The notes: a model not told the origin generated them from the sequence alone. 64,000 nucleotides of DNA from Oscillatoriaceae cyanobacterium Prado104 (GCA_025454405.1 JALOON010000056.1:34120-98119); one strand, 5' to 3'. Positions 34,265-43,238 are shown, counted from the stretch's first letter. Numbers and translations: made by a program.

Positions 34265-36742
34265 TTAGGATTTCTTGCCGAGAATTTGTTCTTTCAAAGC
34301 TTGAATTTCTTGAGCCAACTGCTGCCTGTTGGACGATCGCAGCAAATACCGATAGACAAACCACACAGTATATCCGATGCCAATTAACTCGAATGTAGGT
34401 GCCAGCAGGGGAATGTCATTGAGTTCGTCTACAACACCGAACAGCACTTTCAAAGAGACAATTGAGGCAAGAATTACGCCGACAACTGTCAGGGGACTTT
34501 TATATTGTTCGTAAAAACTGCCGATGTAAGCAGGAAGTTCTGACAAAATTGAGATAACTTGTTCTTTGATCTGCTGCGCCTGATTCGGCGTTTCTTCAGT
34601 CACGGTAACTTTCGTTGCACCGATCGAACTATCTGAGTCATTTCCCGAAGAAACTTCAGTAATGATAACGGTTGTTTCTGGTTCGTTTGATGTAGTCATT
34701 TCTCCACTCGCATTAGTTTCTAGTTGGTGGACAGCAGCTATTTCAACTGCCGCTGCAACGGGTTCAACCTTCGGTATTTCGACTGTTGAATCCTGTGCTG
34801 CAACTGGTTCAACCGCCGGTGTTTCGACCGCTGGAACCTGTGCTGCAACTGATTCAACCTCCGGTATTTCGACTGCTGGATCGTCCGCTGCAACTGGTTC
34901 AACTGCCGGCATTTCGACTGGTGAAACTTCCGGTGTTGCGGTTTCAGCAGCGGATATTTCTGCTGCTGAAACCTCTCCTGCAACTGGTTCAACTGTCGGT
35001 ATTTCGACTGTCGAATCCTGTTCTGCAACTTCTTTCACTGCCGGCATTTCGACTGATAAAACTTCTGGTGCTGCTGTTTCAGAAGCCGGTATTTCGACTG
35101 CTGAACTCTCCGGTGCCAAGGTTTCAGAAATGGGTATTTCTGCTGCTGAACTCTCCGTTGCCATTGGTTCCGAGGGCGGTATTTCCGCTACTGAAACCTC
35201 CGCAGGTGGCTGTGCTGCGGCGGGAGTTTCGGTTGTTGTTGTCGCGTTGTGTCCTTCTGAGGCAGGAGTTTCGGTTCCGACACCAGAAACCGGCAAATTC
35301 AAGTTGCTAATCGCCTCGGACAAGCGGGTTTTATCCGTTCCCCGTTGGTGAAGGATTACCCAAGATTCTATCAAGTCGGGGCCGTGCATCGCGCCTGTCA
35401 AAGCCGCTCTGAGCGATCGCATAATTAACCCTTTATTAAGATTTTTCTCTTTACTGAGTTTTTTGGCGATTTTCTGAGCTTCGGCTGATGTCAGGGTTGG
35501 ATGACTTTCCACAGCTTCCAGAACAGCTTGCAAAGCGTCTGCTACCTTGGGCTGCTGCAATTGTGCGAGTGCTTCTTCTTCCCACTCCAAGGTTGAAGAG
35601 AAGAATAGCTGGCACATACTAACAGCATCGGTCAAGCGAACGAGACTCGGACTGACTAAAGCAGCTATTTGTTCGAGCCAAGGACGATCGGCCCCGGCAT
35701 CAAACTCATAACCTGCTTTCTGCCAATAAGGTATCAGCAAATCTGTCAATTGCGGCACCGGCATTTTGTGCAGGTATTGAGCGTTCAGCCAGTTAAGTTT
35801 ATCCCAATCAAATTTGGCACCAGCTTTGTTAACTCGATCGAAGCTAAACACTTCTGCTGCTTCGGCCAATGTAAATATTTCTTGCTTTGACTCCGGCGGC
35901 GTCCACCCCAACAAAGTCATGTAATTAACCAGGGCTTCCGGGACGTAACCCATGTCTTTAAAATCGGAAATCGAAGTTACGCCGTCGCGTTTGGAAAGCT
36001 TTTGTCCCTGCTTGTTCAAAATCAGCGGTGTGTGGGCAAATTCCGGCAGGCCAGCCCCCAAAGCTTCGTAGAGCAAAATTTGTTTGGGAGTGTTGCCGAT
36101 GTGGTCTTCCCCGCGGATGACGTGGGTAATTCCCATGTCGATATCGTCGGCAACTACAGCAAGATTGTACAGAGGCTGACCGATTTCCCCGCCACCCGAA
36201 GCCCTAGCGATTACCATATCGCCGCCGAGATCGCTACCTTTCCAGGTAACGGTGCCGCGGATCGCGTCTTCCCAGGAAATGGCGCGATCGTCCTCAATGA
36301 TAAAGCGAATTACGGGTTGCCGCCCTTCGGCTTCAAAAGTTTCGCGCTGTTCGGGGGTGAGATGGCGGTGGCGGTTGTCGTAGCGGGGGGCCTGTTTGTT
36401 TGCCTTTTGCTCTTCCCGCATTTTGTCAAGTTCTGCAGCGCTGGTGTAGCAGCGGTAAGCAAGTCCTTTGTCTAGAAGGTTTTGGACTGTTTGCCGGTAT
36501 AATTCCAGGCGCTGGGACTGGAAACTCGGACCTTCGTCCCAGTTGAGACCCAACCAAGTCAATCCTTCTAAAATATTGTCGGTGTATTCGCTCTTAGACC
36601 GTTCTAAGTCTGTGTCTTCTACCCGCAGGATAAATTTGCCACCTCGATTTCGGGCAAACAGCCAATTAAATACGGCGGTTCTGGCGGTACCGATGTGTAA
36701 GTTTCCGGTGGGACTGGGGGCTAGACGGACTCTGACATTCAT
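34265..36742 (-). CDS. gltX: Glutamyl-tRNA synthetase fused to a membrane CAAD domain
   Basis: 825 residues. Residues 1-485 are a complete GluRS (HIGT at 16-19, KLSKR at 248-252), charging tRNA-Glu for translation and for chlorophyll/haem synthesis through glutamyl-tRNA. Residues about 486-720 are a degenerate repeat linker of EIPxVEPVAAxxx-type units. Residues about 722-825 are a CAAD domain: two hydrophobic helices (about 750-771 and 779-801) in an otherwise amphipathic domain. CAAD is known to tether aminoacyl-tRNA synthetases to cyanobacterial thylakoids. Typical GluRS is about 480 residues, so the fusion accounts for the excess. The linker DNA is itself repeated. Confidence 0.95.
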   Translation of the reverse strand: MNVRVRLAPSPTGNLHIGTARTAVFNWLFARNRGGKFILRVEDTDLERSKSEYTDNILEGLTWLGLNWDEGPSFQSQRLELYRQTVQNLLDKGLAYRCYTSAAELDKMREEQKANKQAPRYDNRHRHLTPEQRETFEAEGRQPVIRFIIEDDRAISWEDAIRGTVTWKGSDLGGDMVIARASGGGEIGQPLYNLAVVADDIDMGITHVIRGEDHIGNTPKQILLYEALGAGLPEFAHTPLILNKQGQKLSKRDGVTSISDFKDMGYVPEALVNYMTLLGWTPPESKQEIFTLAEAAEVFSFDRVNKAGAKFDWDKLNWLNAQYLHKMPVPQLTDLLIPYWQKAGYEFDAGADRPWLEQIAALVSPSLVRLTDAVSMCQLFFSSTLEWEEEALAQLQQPKVADALQAVLEAVESHPTLTSAEAQKIAKKLSKEKNLNKGLIMRSLRAALTGAMHGPDLIESWVILHQRGTDKTRLSEAISNLNLPVSGVGTETPASEGHNATTTTETPAAAQPPAEVSVAEIPPSEPMATESSAAEIPISETLAPESSAVEIPASETAAPEVLSVEMPAVKEVAEQDSTVEIPTVEPVAGEVSAAEISAAETATPEVSPVEMPAVEPVAADDPAVEIPEVESVAAQVPAVETPAVEPVAAQDSTVEIPKVEPVAAAVEIAAVHQLETNASGEMTTSNEPETTVIITEVSSGNDSDSSIGATKVTVTEETPNQAQQIKEQVISILSELPAYIGSFYEQYKSPLTVVGVILASIVSLKVLFGVVDELNDIPLLAPTFELIGIGYTVWFVYRYLLRSSNRQQLAQEIQALKEQILGKKS
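34735..35220. repeat. Degenerate tandem repeats encoding the GluRS linker
   Basis: Units of about 42-51 bp of the type GGTATTTCGACTG...CAACTGGTTCAAC repeat about eleven times with substitutions. The translation is Glu/Val/Pro/Ala-rich. Confidence 0.75.
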
Positions 36743-36832
36743 GTCGATTTTTGTTTTTAGATGGGGGCGATTGTTTGGTTGGAGGAATCGCTGTTGCTGT
36801 GACTACAAATTTTATTATATTTTTTGACATAC

Positions 36833-36855
36833 TCACCGAGCTAAAGCAACGGTGA
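36833..36855 (-). other. Hairpin at the right end of the TnpB element
   Basis: TCACCG (36833-36838) pairs with CGGTGA (36850-36855) around an 11-nt loop, just after the tnpB stop codon. IS200/IS605-type elements carry such subterminal hairpins, and the 3' flank would also encode the guide RNA scaffold. Confidence 0.5.
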
Positions 36856-36869
36856 TTCTTGTTCATGGT

Positions 36870-37994
36870 TCACAGAAGTTTACTTACTGAATCAAATTGC
36901 TTATCAACAGCAGTGGCAATCTTCTCCCCATGCTTTCGGTCTTGCGACCCAGATTCCTCTTGCCCAGAGGTACTGTGTTTATTCCATTCAACACCAAGTA
37001 CGTTTAAACCTTTGTGCAAAATATTTAAGGCTGCATTTGTATCTCGACAAATTTCAATCTTGCAGTTGGGACATGAATGCGTTCTAGTGCTGAGCGACTT
37101 CTTGACTCGATGACCACAATTTGAGCAATCCTGAGATGTGTAGTTAGGCGATACCGCCACAACCGCTTTATCCCAAATCTTGCCGTAGTAGTCTAGCCAT
37201 TGAGTATATTGATACCAGCCAGCATCGGATATTGACTTAGCTAAGTGATGATTCTTGACCATGTTTGCAATCTTTAAATCCTCATAGACAACCACATCGT
37301 TAGAGTGGACTACGCACCGAGCTTGCTTAATCGCCCAGTCTTTACGCTGTCTTTGAACTTTAAGATGAACTTTACCCAGTCGTTTCCGTGCCTTGTGGTA
37401 GTTTTGTGATTGAGGTTTAGCACCTTTCACAAATTTTTTGCTTAATCTGCGTTGAGCTTTTTTGAGTCGTTTTTCAGACTTTCTCAAGAATTGCGGATAT
37501 ATTACAGCGTTCTTCAATTGGATATGGATGTAATATTGCCCGTCTCGGTGCAAGCACAGTTGGGCGCTGGTTGGCTTTCTGCCTTTGAGCTTGCCCTGTT
37601 GATAGTTGCCAATAACAAGTTTGATTCGCTCCCGGCAACCCAACAGAGTCAAGCTCACCGTCCAATCCTGTTCCCGAAACGAGAAAATCCGAGCATCATA
37701 ATCGGCCGATGCGGGTTCAAATGCCTTGACTGGTTTATTTTTGGCTGTGGCAGTTTTGCGGTTTGCACCAACCCTGGCACACACCCTGACCGCTTGGTTA
37801 GCACTTAACCCGAATTGCTCTCGCAACGTTTGATACACCAAACCTTGAATCGTGGTTTTGCTCTTTACCGATGGCTTAACAATCCGATTGGTCAAGTTGC
37901 AAGCCTCCGCAAACGCACCCAACAAAGCATCAATTTTAGCGCCTTGCTCGGTTGTTAGTTGAAGCTTGCAAACTAGCGTTAAGACATGTTCCAC
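36870..37994 (-). CDS. tnpB: TnpB-family RNA-guided nuclease lacking the RuvC-I segment
   Basis: 374 residues from GTG 37994. N-terminal wedge/REC-like region, then QYYIHIQLKN (to residue 162) runs straight into AVIYPQFLRKSEKRLKK. In relatives this joint is filled by the RuvC-I motif (GxDxG with the first catalytic Asp); it is absent. RuvC-II VVVYEDLKIANM (Glu238), the zinc ribbon (Cys290, 293, 308, 311) and RuvC-III CRDTNAALNIL (Asp318) remain. The reading frame is otherwise open. A TATAAT lies about 35 bp upstream on the minus strand. It probably cannot cut DNA (inference); it may still bind RNA and DNA. Confidence 0.85.
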   Translation of the reverse strand: MEHVLTLVCKLQLTTEQGAKIDALLGAFAEACNLTNRIVKPSVKSKTTIQGLVYQTLREQFGLSANQAVRVCARVGANRKTATAKNKPVKAFEPASADYDARIFSFREQDWTVSLTLLGCRERIKLVIGNYQQGKLKGRKPTSAQLCLHRDGQYYIHIQLKNAVIYPQFLRKSEKRLKKAQRRLSKKFVKGAKPQSQNYHKARKRLGKVHLKVQRQRKDWAIKQARCVVHSNDVVVYEDLKIANMVKNHHLAKSISDAGWYQYTQWLDYYGKIWDKAVVAVSPNYTSQDCSNCGHRVKKSLSTRTHSCPNCKIEICRDTNAALNILHKGLNVLGVEWNKHSTSGQEESGSQDRKHGEKIATAVDKQFDSVSKLL

Positions 37995-38017
37995 GGCTCA
38001 AAAAATCTCACATCTGA

Positions 38018-38444
38018 CTATGAATGATTATACAGCGCGTTCGTTCCAACGAAATTCCAGACTAAGAGCCGCCCGCTTAAGGGCGGGGCTTCAGCCCTCC
38101 GCTTCGCTCCGCCCATTTCTTCGGTGACTTGCTTGACAGTTGGCTGTGACTCGCATCGATCGGCGATCGAGCTTCGGGAAGCCGTCTCGGGCAAGCCAGG
38201 AGTTTGTATCTTGACGATATTAGCACTGCCAGCCGCCGAGACTAAATTCACCTTTGGGACTATTTTTTACAGCGCACATAGGACACTGCCCTAGGAACTG
38301 CCAAGGGCTGCCGGAGCACTGTAGTTCCTTTTGACACGGTAAAAAGACTGCCAAAGATGGCAGTTGAGGTTCTTTTGACAAAAAACTAAGTTATTGAGGA
38401 GCCGGATGATGGAAAACTATCAATTTAAGTTATTTCAAAACTTC
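38018..38444. other. Flank of the tnpB element with possible second IS tail
   Basis: It contains the CCGCCC/GGGCGG hairpin (38069-38086). A reverse reading frame (38018-38251) ends in AEAPPLSGR, reminiscent of tails that follow tnpB genes, so an older element end may lie here. The remainder (38252-38444) shows only short direct repeats (GTTCCTTTTGACA, GTTCTTTTGACA) and no gene. Confidence 0.4.
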
Positions 38445-39059
38445 TTAAAAGCCAAAAGAAAAGTCATCCACTACTAACTGACCGTCAAAAGCGTAAAAGG
38501 TAATTCGATAAATATTTGGGGCTGTTACGCACATCTTAGCGTTGGGGGCGATCGGAGAATTCGAGTTAGCTAGGTTGGGAGCGTGCATTTCATCCTGAGC
38601 AATTTGGTTGCCTTCAAAGTCCCAAGCCGATAACACCGTTCGTCGCGAACTGGTCACAAATCCCGAAACATAACGAACTGGATGCGCGAAAGCAACTTCG
38701 ATCAGCCCGCTTTTTGGCGCGCCCATTAAAACTGTCCGCCCGGCTGCGGTTGCAAATGCTGGGTTTGAAGGTTGGATGGCGACTGTATTGGTAAATGTTA
38801 GCCCCCAATGCCCGAACTGGGATTCTACTACTTCAAAGCATTTTAATTCTTCTAAAGCCAAGCGCACGCGAGCAGGTACGACAGCGGGCGATCGCACATC
38901 TAGCCCTCCTCCGGAGCGATCTGGAGTTGCGACACAAGCTGTTTTGCCGTTGAGATCCGTGCTGCGACCGGGAAGATCGAATTCTCCGAAGCCGTCGGAT
39001 TGAAGACTTTTTGCGTCAACCATAAAACCCTTGCGCTCCCCTTTGCTGAGCAGTTGCAT
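38445..39059 (-). CDS. Hypothetical protein
   Basis: 204 residues. GGGAGGT just upstream of ATG 39059 supports the start. The C-terminal two-thirds is beta-rich (VAIQPSNPAFATAAGRTVLMGAPKSG..., SAWDFEGNQIAQDEMHAP, YRITFYAFDGQLVVDDFSFGF) and resembles jelly-roll carbohydrate-binding-type folds in pattern only. There is no signal peptide and no recognised domain. It lies next to the tnpB element without neighbours in the same direction. Confidence 0.65.
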   Translation of the reverse strand: MQLLSKGERKGFMVDAKSLQSDGFGEFDLPGRSTDLNGKTACVATPDRSGGGLDVRSPAVVPARVRLALEELKCFEVVESQFGHWGLTFTNTVAIQPSNPAFATAAGRTVLMGAPKSGLIEVAFAHPVRYVSGFVTSSRRTVLSAWDFEGNQIAQDEMHAPNLANSNSPIAPNAKMCVTAPNIYRITFYAFDGQLVVDDFSFGF

Positions 39060-39237
39060 TGTTAATAGACCTCCCTGAGAGTGGTTGTTGTTGGTGTGTT
39101 AAAATTTCCAGCAATCAGGCAAATTCTTGCCAAATCCCATAAAAAATAAACAACATATCGTCAGCCCCCATACACTTACTTTCGACTCCAAAAGTTGCTG
39201 CTCCGCAAAATATCGCGGTTAAATTCCTAAAATCCTG

Positions 39238-39286
39238 TGGAGTGTTAAAAATCGCTGCGCTGCCGGTCGCGATTTTTAACACTCCA
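39238..39286. repeat. Perfect 18-bp hairpin
   Basis: TGGAGTGTTAAAAATCGC (39238-39255) and its exact complement (39269-39286) flank a 13-nt loop. It lies in the spacer between the hypothetical gene and the hydrolase, which are divergent, so it is not a normal terminator position. Confidence 0.85.
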
Positions 39287-39583
39287 ACTTTCCAAGGCTG
39301 CTGTTGCAAGACAGGCAAACAGACTCGACTTCGGTAGGGGGTCTTACCCATCACATTGGTATTATCTCCTATTTGCGGTAATTTGCAAGGGTGGGACAAC
39401 CACCCGAGCGCAACTGCTAAGACTCAAAACTTACTTGCTGCCTGTAGTTTCACGCTTTGCCGTACTAAAATGAATTTAAATCATCACTAAATCTTTACAA
39501 AAAGACCGCCGACCTTGCAACTGTTTTAACAAAGATGTGGCGTCGGACAAAAATCTAAAACTTAACAGCGATTGAGGTTTTTT

Positions 39584-40489
39584 ATGCTTGTGCCCCTGGG
39601 ATTCGGTCAGCAATCGATAGTTACTTCTTTAGGCAGAATGGTATACTACACTGCTGAAAAAACGCCTTGGATGAGGTTGCCGACCTCAACTTCCCACGAT
39701 TTACCCAATTTGGTATTTTTTCACGGTTTTGGTGGCGGTTCGAGTGCCTATGAATGGTCGAAAGTTTATCCGGCTTTTGCTGCCGAGTATCGCATTCTCG
39801 CACCAGATTTAATCGGCTGGGGACGATCGGAACACCCAACGCGAAATTACCAAGTCGAAGATTATATCACAACTTTGATTCAATTTCTCGAAAAAACTTG
39901 CGGGAGCGCCACAGATGTTGTTGCTTCTTCACTGACAGGGGCGATCGCAATTCGCGCTGCTATACAGAGGCCGGATCTTTTCAAATCCTTAATTTTGACA
40001 ACTCCTGCTGGTTTGTCCGATTTCGGACAAGATTACAGCGGTAGTTTGTTTGCTCGGATAGTCAGCACGCCCTTCTTAGATAAATTTCTCTACAGTACGG
40101 GAATTGCTACAGAAGCTGGAATCCGCACCTTTTTAGAACAGCGACAATTTGCCGAGCCGCGGCGCATTTATCCAGAAATTGGCGCTGCTTATTTGGAATC
40201 AGCTTCGCAGCCAAATGCAGAATACGCGGCTCTCTCTTTTGTTCGGGGAGATTTGTGCTTCGATTTGTCGCTTTACGTCCCCCAGCTAACAACACCTACA
40301 GGAATTATTTGGGGAGAAAAATCGCAGTTTACCGGCCCCGAGATCGGTCAGAGATTGGCAAATTTGAATCCAGAAGCAATCAAAGTTTTTCAACATCTGG
40401 AAAATGTGGGTTTGACCCCGCAGCTAGAAGTTCCCGCTGTCACGATCGGTCTGATCCGGCAATATTTGAAATTGCTGTCTGAAAGGTGA
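39584..40489 (+). CDS. Alpha/beta-fold hydrolase
   Basis: About 301 residues from ATG 39584. The fold is shown by LVFFHGFGGGSSAYEWSKV (oxyanion HGFGG), APDLIGWGRSEHPTRNY and the nucleophile elbow VVASSLTGAIAIRAA, where the usual G-x-S-x-G is A-S-S-L-T-G. A late WGEKSQFTGPEIG supplies the acid. The last catalytic His expected near the C terminus is not obvious (HLENVGLTPQLE is the best candidate). It may be a lipase/esterase-type or a divergent member. The gene is followed by a large repeat tract. Confidence 0.85.
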   Translation: MLVPLGFGQQSIVTSLGRMVYYTAEKTPWMRLPTSTSHDLPNLVFFHGFGGGSSAYEWSKVYPAFAAEYRILAPDLIGWGRSEHPTRNYQVEDYITTLIQFLEKTCGSATDVVASSLTGAIAIRAAIQRPDLFKSLILTTPAGLSDFGQDYSGSLFARIVSTPFLDKFLYSTGIATEAGIRTFLEQRQFAEPRRIYPEIGAAYLESASQPNAEYAALSFVRGDLCFDLSLYVPQLTTPTGIIWGEKSQFTGPEIGQRLANLNPEAIKVFQHLENVGLTPQLEVPAVTIGLIRQYLKLLSER

Positions 40490-40985
40490 AGAGGGGGGAG
40501 GGGAAGTTTTGAGTTTTGAGTTTTAAGTTTTGAGTTTTGAGTTTTGAGTTTTAAGCTTTGAGTTTTGAGTTTTGAGTTTTAAGTTTTAAGTTTTGAGTTT
40601 TGAGTTTTAAGCTTTAAGTTTTGAGTTTTGAGTTTTAAGCTTTGAGTTTTGAGTTTTGAGTTTTAAGTTTTGAGTTTTGAGTTTTAAGCTTTGAGTTTTG
40701 AGTTTTAAGTTTTGAGTTTTGAGTTTTAAGCTTTGAGTTTTGAGTTTTGAGTTGTGGGGGAAGTTCTGAGTTTTAAGTTTTGAGTTTTGAACTTCAGAAC
40801 TGTCTTTAACTCACAACTCACAACTCACAAGTCCTGAGAACTATCTTTAACTCACAGCTCAAAACTCACGCATTCACAACTAAAAAGAACTGTCTTTAAC
40901 TCAAAACTCACGCATTCAAAACTCAAAACTCCCGAACAACTCAAAATTCAAAACTCAAAACTCCTTACCAACTATCAAAGATCGA
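40490..40985. repeat. Expanded TTTTGAG repeat tract with inverted arm
   Basis: From 40505 to about 40765 the + strand is made of GTTTTGAG, TTTTAAG and CTTTGAG units in nearly unbroken succession. From about 40805 to 40965 the complementary AACTCAAAACTC units follow, with AACTGTCTTTAACTC in between. The two halves can fold on each other over more than 100 bp. The same modules, shorter, occur at 27290-27396. Confidence 0.9.
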
Positions 40986-41513
40986 CTATTCTTGAATCCG
41001 CACGTCAATGACGCTAGCATTAAAAATGTATTTTTTGCCTTCAAGTTCGAGAGTAGTTCCGATTTTGACTTTCATGTTGCCTAAAACCGGACCGTTCTCA
41101 GTAATTTGACCTTTCCCCTCTAAAGTAAATCTCATATTTCTGCTGAAAGATTCCTCTTCTCGAGGATCTGGAAGAGCTTTTAACGAGCCGTTAGGCTGAG
41201 GAACTGCTAGAGTTCTAGTTATGGTTTTGACATCTTTGATCGTAATCTGACCGGAAGGTTGATTGCGGATTACTACATTGATTTTATCGCCGGCCTTGAA
41301 CAAGTCTTGAAAGTTTGTGCCTTTAAGACCGATCGCGATCGCATCAATCTCTACAGTTTTAACGCTAGCGCCGCCGACTTGAGCTACGGAACCGCCGGAA
41401 GTACCGGGAAAGAAGAAAATGCCGACTGCAACTAGAATGACGATCAGAACAGCACCGATGTCTAGGATGCTGAGTTTGCCGAACAGTCGGCCTTGTGAAT
41501 CCAAAATTTTCAT
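40986..41513 (-). CDS. DUF4330-family membrane-anchored protein
   Basis: 175 residues. N-terminal MKILDSQGRLFGKLSILDIG is followed by one transmembrane helix (about residues 19-36), then a soluble beta-rich domain (EIDAIAIGLKGTNFQDLFKAGD...). The start and overall pattern match the DUF4330 family, common in cyanobacteria and firmicutes with unknown role. Start ATG 41513. The C-terminal domain should face away from the cytoplasm (inference). Confidence 0.85.
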   Translation of the reverse strand: MKILDSQGRLFGKLSILDIGAVLIVILVAVGIFFFPGTSGGSVAQVGGASVKTVEIDAIAIGLKGTNFQDLFKAGDKINVVIRNQPSGQITIKDVKTITRTLAVPQPNGSLKALPDPREEESFSRNMRFTLEGKGQITENGPVLGNMKVKIGTTLELEGKKYIFNASVIDVRIQE

Positions 41514-42087
41514 AATCGCTTAATTACATTGACAGCGATAAAAGTATGTCTGCAAGCTTAAGCAAGCTAAAAGATATTACCACAACGATCGCCCGCAATC
41601 CGCAAGACTTGGGCATTTATGGCGGGAGGGTTAAGAACTGCAACAAAAGGGTGGATGCTGCCAGCCCGATCTCGCGCCCGTCAAGCAAATCCTCAAACTC
41701 GTGAAATTTGGTTGGTGGCGCGAGTTCGATCTGAGTTTGACACGCTAACTACAAGCGGTAAGGTGCGTACAGCGCACCCTAGATATTACTTACGCGCCCC
41801 TACACATACAGGAAGTACGCAAAACATAGTTTGACACGCTAACTCAAGCAGTAACGCGCGCAGTACGCACCCTACAATAAAGGTTTTGCGTCCGGAATGG
41901 AAAAGCAGCCTGTAGCAGGCTGCCCGTCAAAAAACCGTTGTTGAGTTAGTAGGAGAAAACTTTCGATCGAATTCAAATTTCCGCTGTCTCACATCCCTGC
42001 GACTCCGATCCGACATCAGCCAGCTTCGCCGCTATTTTTATCTACCGCGAATCGTACTTAGCATCAGAAAGAAACTTTAAATTCCCT
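41514..42087. other. Intergenic region with a duplicated block
   Basis: TTTGACACGCTAACTACAAGC (41737-41757 region) recurs as TTTGACACGCTAACTCAAGC (41830-41849); both are followed by a GCGCAC-type palindrome. The palindrome AGGTGCGTACAGCGCACCCT is at 41761-41780. No gene is supported; the short ORFs are broken into unrelated frames. Confidence 0.55.
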
Positions 42088-42408
42088 TTACGCTTCTGCT
42101 GAAATTTCATTGACAAGTTTCACTCTGCCTTTGAGTACTGCCCGCAGCAAGCGGTTGACACAGCCTCGTTCTTCTTCATCCAGCGACTCGTCGAAAGTCG
42201 CAGCCATCAAACCGTAACGATCGGCTAAAGTCAAAACACCTGTTTCGGTTGCAGAAGCTAGGATTTCGCAGATAGCGCCGGGGAGAAGTTGTAGGGGAGT
42301 CATGGCAGTGCGGTTGAATTCGATATCTTTATCATCTCCGTGTTTTCCGAAAAGATCCGTGATATTGATTGTTTTCTCAGGTGATTGTTTGAGCTGAAAA
42401 CACGGCAT
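42088..42408 (-). CDS. Conserved hypothetical cyanobacterial protein
   Basis: 106 residues, ending ETGVLTLADRYGLMAATFDESLDEEERGCVNRLLRAVLKGRVKLVNEISAEA. The core ADRYGLMAA...LDEEER..NRLLRAV.KGR.K looks like a small helical family that I recall from cyanobacteria, without a known role. No Shine-Dalgarno is obvious before ATG 42408; the Met at TAMTPLQ could be the start. It appears monocistronic. Confidence 0.65.
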   Translation of the reverse strand: MPCFQLKQSPEKTINITDLFGKHGDDKDIEFNRTAMTPLQLLPGAICEILASATETGVLTLADRYGLMAATFDESLDEEERGCVNRLLRAVLKGRVKLVNEISAEA

Positions 42409-42917
42409 CTAATTACGATAAAATTGCGATCGAAGTCACAGCGGATTCTGCCGATCGCTCATAGCACATCCAGTTAAGATCTGCACAACAAAGAGAGCAA
42501 TTAATACTAGGGTTCGCTCCAAAACGCTGAAAAATAGATTCGGTAGTTGCTTGACTTCGGTTTGCGAAAGCTAACTCTGCCGATCTCAACGACACACATA
42601 CATGAGTCACGATCGTGTGCGGTCAATTAATTGCAAAAGTCAAAATGCAATAGTCAAAAGCGAGCGAAATGAATAGAAGCTAATCGCTCGCAGGGAAACC
42701 AAGATTTTTTCCTTAGCTGATTGCTACACAAGCTTAACTGCAAGCATTCGATCGGACGTGATATGATGCGTCCCAAAATGACTGCTCTAAGTCATCAGAA
42801 AAAATGGGTTGGAAACCCCGTCGTTCTACGACGGCTTTATATTTAGATTGGTTATCTCCTTCTAAAGAATCTCCGCGCTTTTAGGGCAGAGAGTGTCAAT
42901 CAACCCTTATCCCAGTA
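42409..42917. other. Spacer between a hypothetical gene and the glutaredoxin gene
   Basis: A strong hairpin CCGTCGT-TCT-ACGACGG sits at 42818-42834, followed by CTTTATATTT; it could be a terminator or the solitary end of an IS200/605-type element, whose ends have similar GACGG stems. No credible gene is seen. Confidence 0.5.
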
Positions 42918-43238
42918 ATGAAAATGCTTGATTTTCTCAATCCCATCTTGGGCCGATCGCCCGATCGAGTGAAAGCCAATGTGGAAATTTACACCTGGCA
43001 AACTTGTCCCTACTGCATTCGAGCCAAATTGCTGCTGTGGTGGAAGGGAGTAAATTACACTGAGTACAAAATTGACGGGGATGAAGCGGCTAGAAATCAA
43101 ATGACCGATCGCGCTAACGGCAAGCGCACTGTACCCCAAATTTTTATTAACAACCAGCACGTGGGCGGCTGCGATGACATTCACAAACTTGATGCCGAAG
43201 GACAGTTAGATCCGCTACTGGCTCAAACAGCGGGTTGA
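42918..43238 (+). CDS. grxC: Glutaredoxin 3
   Basis: 106 residues. A thioredoxin-fold disulfide reductase using glutathione: CPYC active site in IYTWQTCPYCIRAKLLL, TVPQIF cis-Pro loop and GGCDDIHKLDAEG for glutathione binding. The N-terminal 18 residues before VEIYTW are an extension. It fits with gshA further on, but the two are not linked in an operon. An AT-rich palindromic run (TATACTATATTATAGTATAG) follows the stop. Confidence 0.93.
   Translation: MKMLDFLNPILGRSPDRVKANVEIYTWQTCPYCIRAKLLLWWKGVNYTEYKIDGDEAARNQMTDRANGKRTVPQIFINNQHVGGCDDIHKLDAEGQLDPLLAQTAG

Larger units (their letters stand above)
36825..38092 (-). mobile_element. IS200/IS605-type element carrying only tnpB
   Basis: It comprises tnpB with a hairpin just after its 3' end (36833-36855) and a CCGCCC-GCTTAA-GGGCGG hairpin upstream (38069-38086). 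No tnpA (Y1 transposase) is present, so it is non-autonomous. Exact ends are not determined; the limits given are estimates. Confidence 0.6.

Noticed and set aside
34662..35351. Large + strand ORF opposite the GluRS linker
   Set aside because: It arises from the repetitive linker DNA; the GluRS-CAAD reading is supported on both sides.
39115..39399. 94-codon reverse ORF containing the perfect hairpin
   Set aside because: It spans an 18-bp hairpin and shows no family pattern or clear ribosome site.
40490..40985. Possible centromere or origin-like iteron array
   Set aside because: No replication gene is near and units are degenerate slippage repeats with a complementary arm.
42413..42610. 65-codon reverse ORF upstream of the 106-residue gene
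   Set aside because: No pattern recognised and composition is unlike its neighbours; too weak to call.
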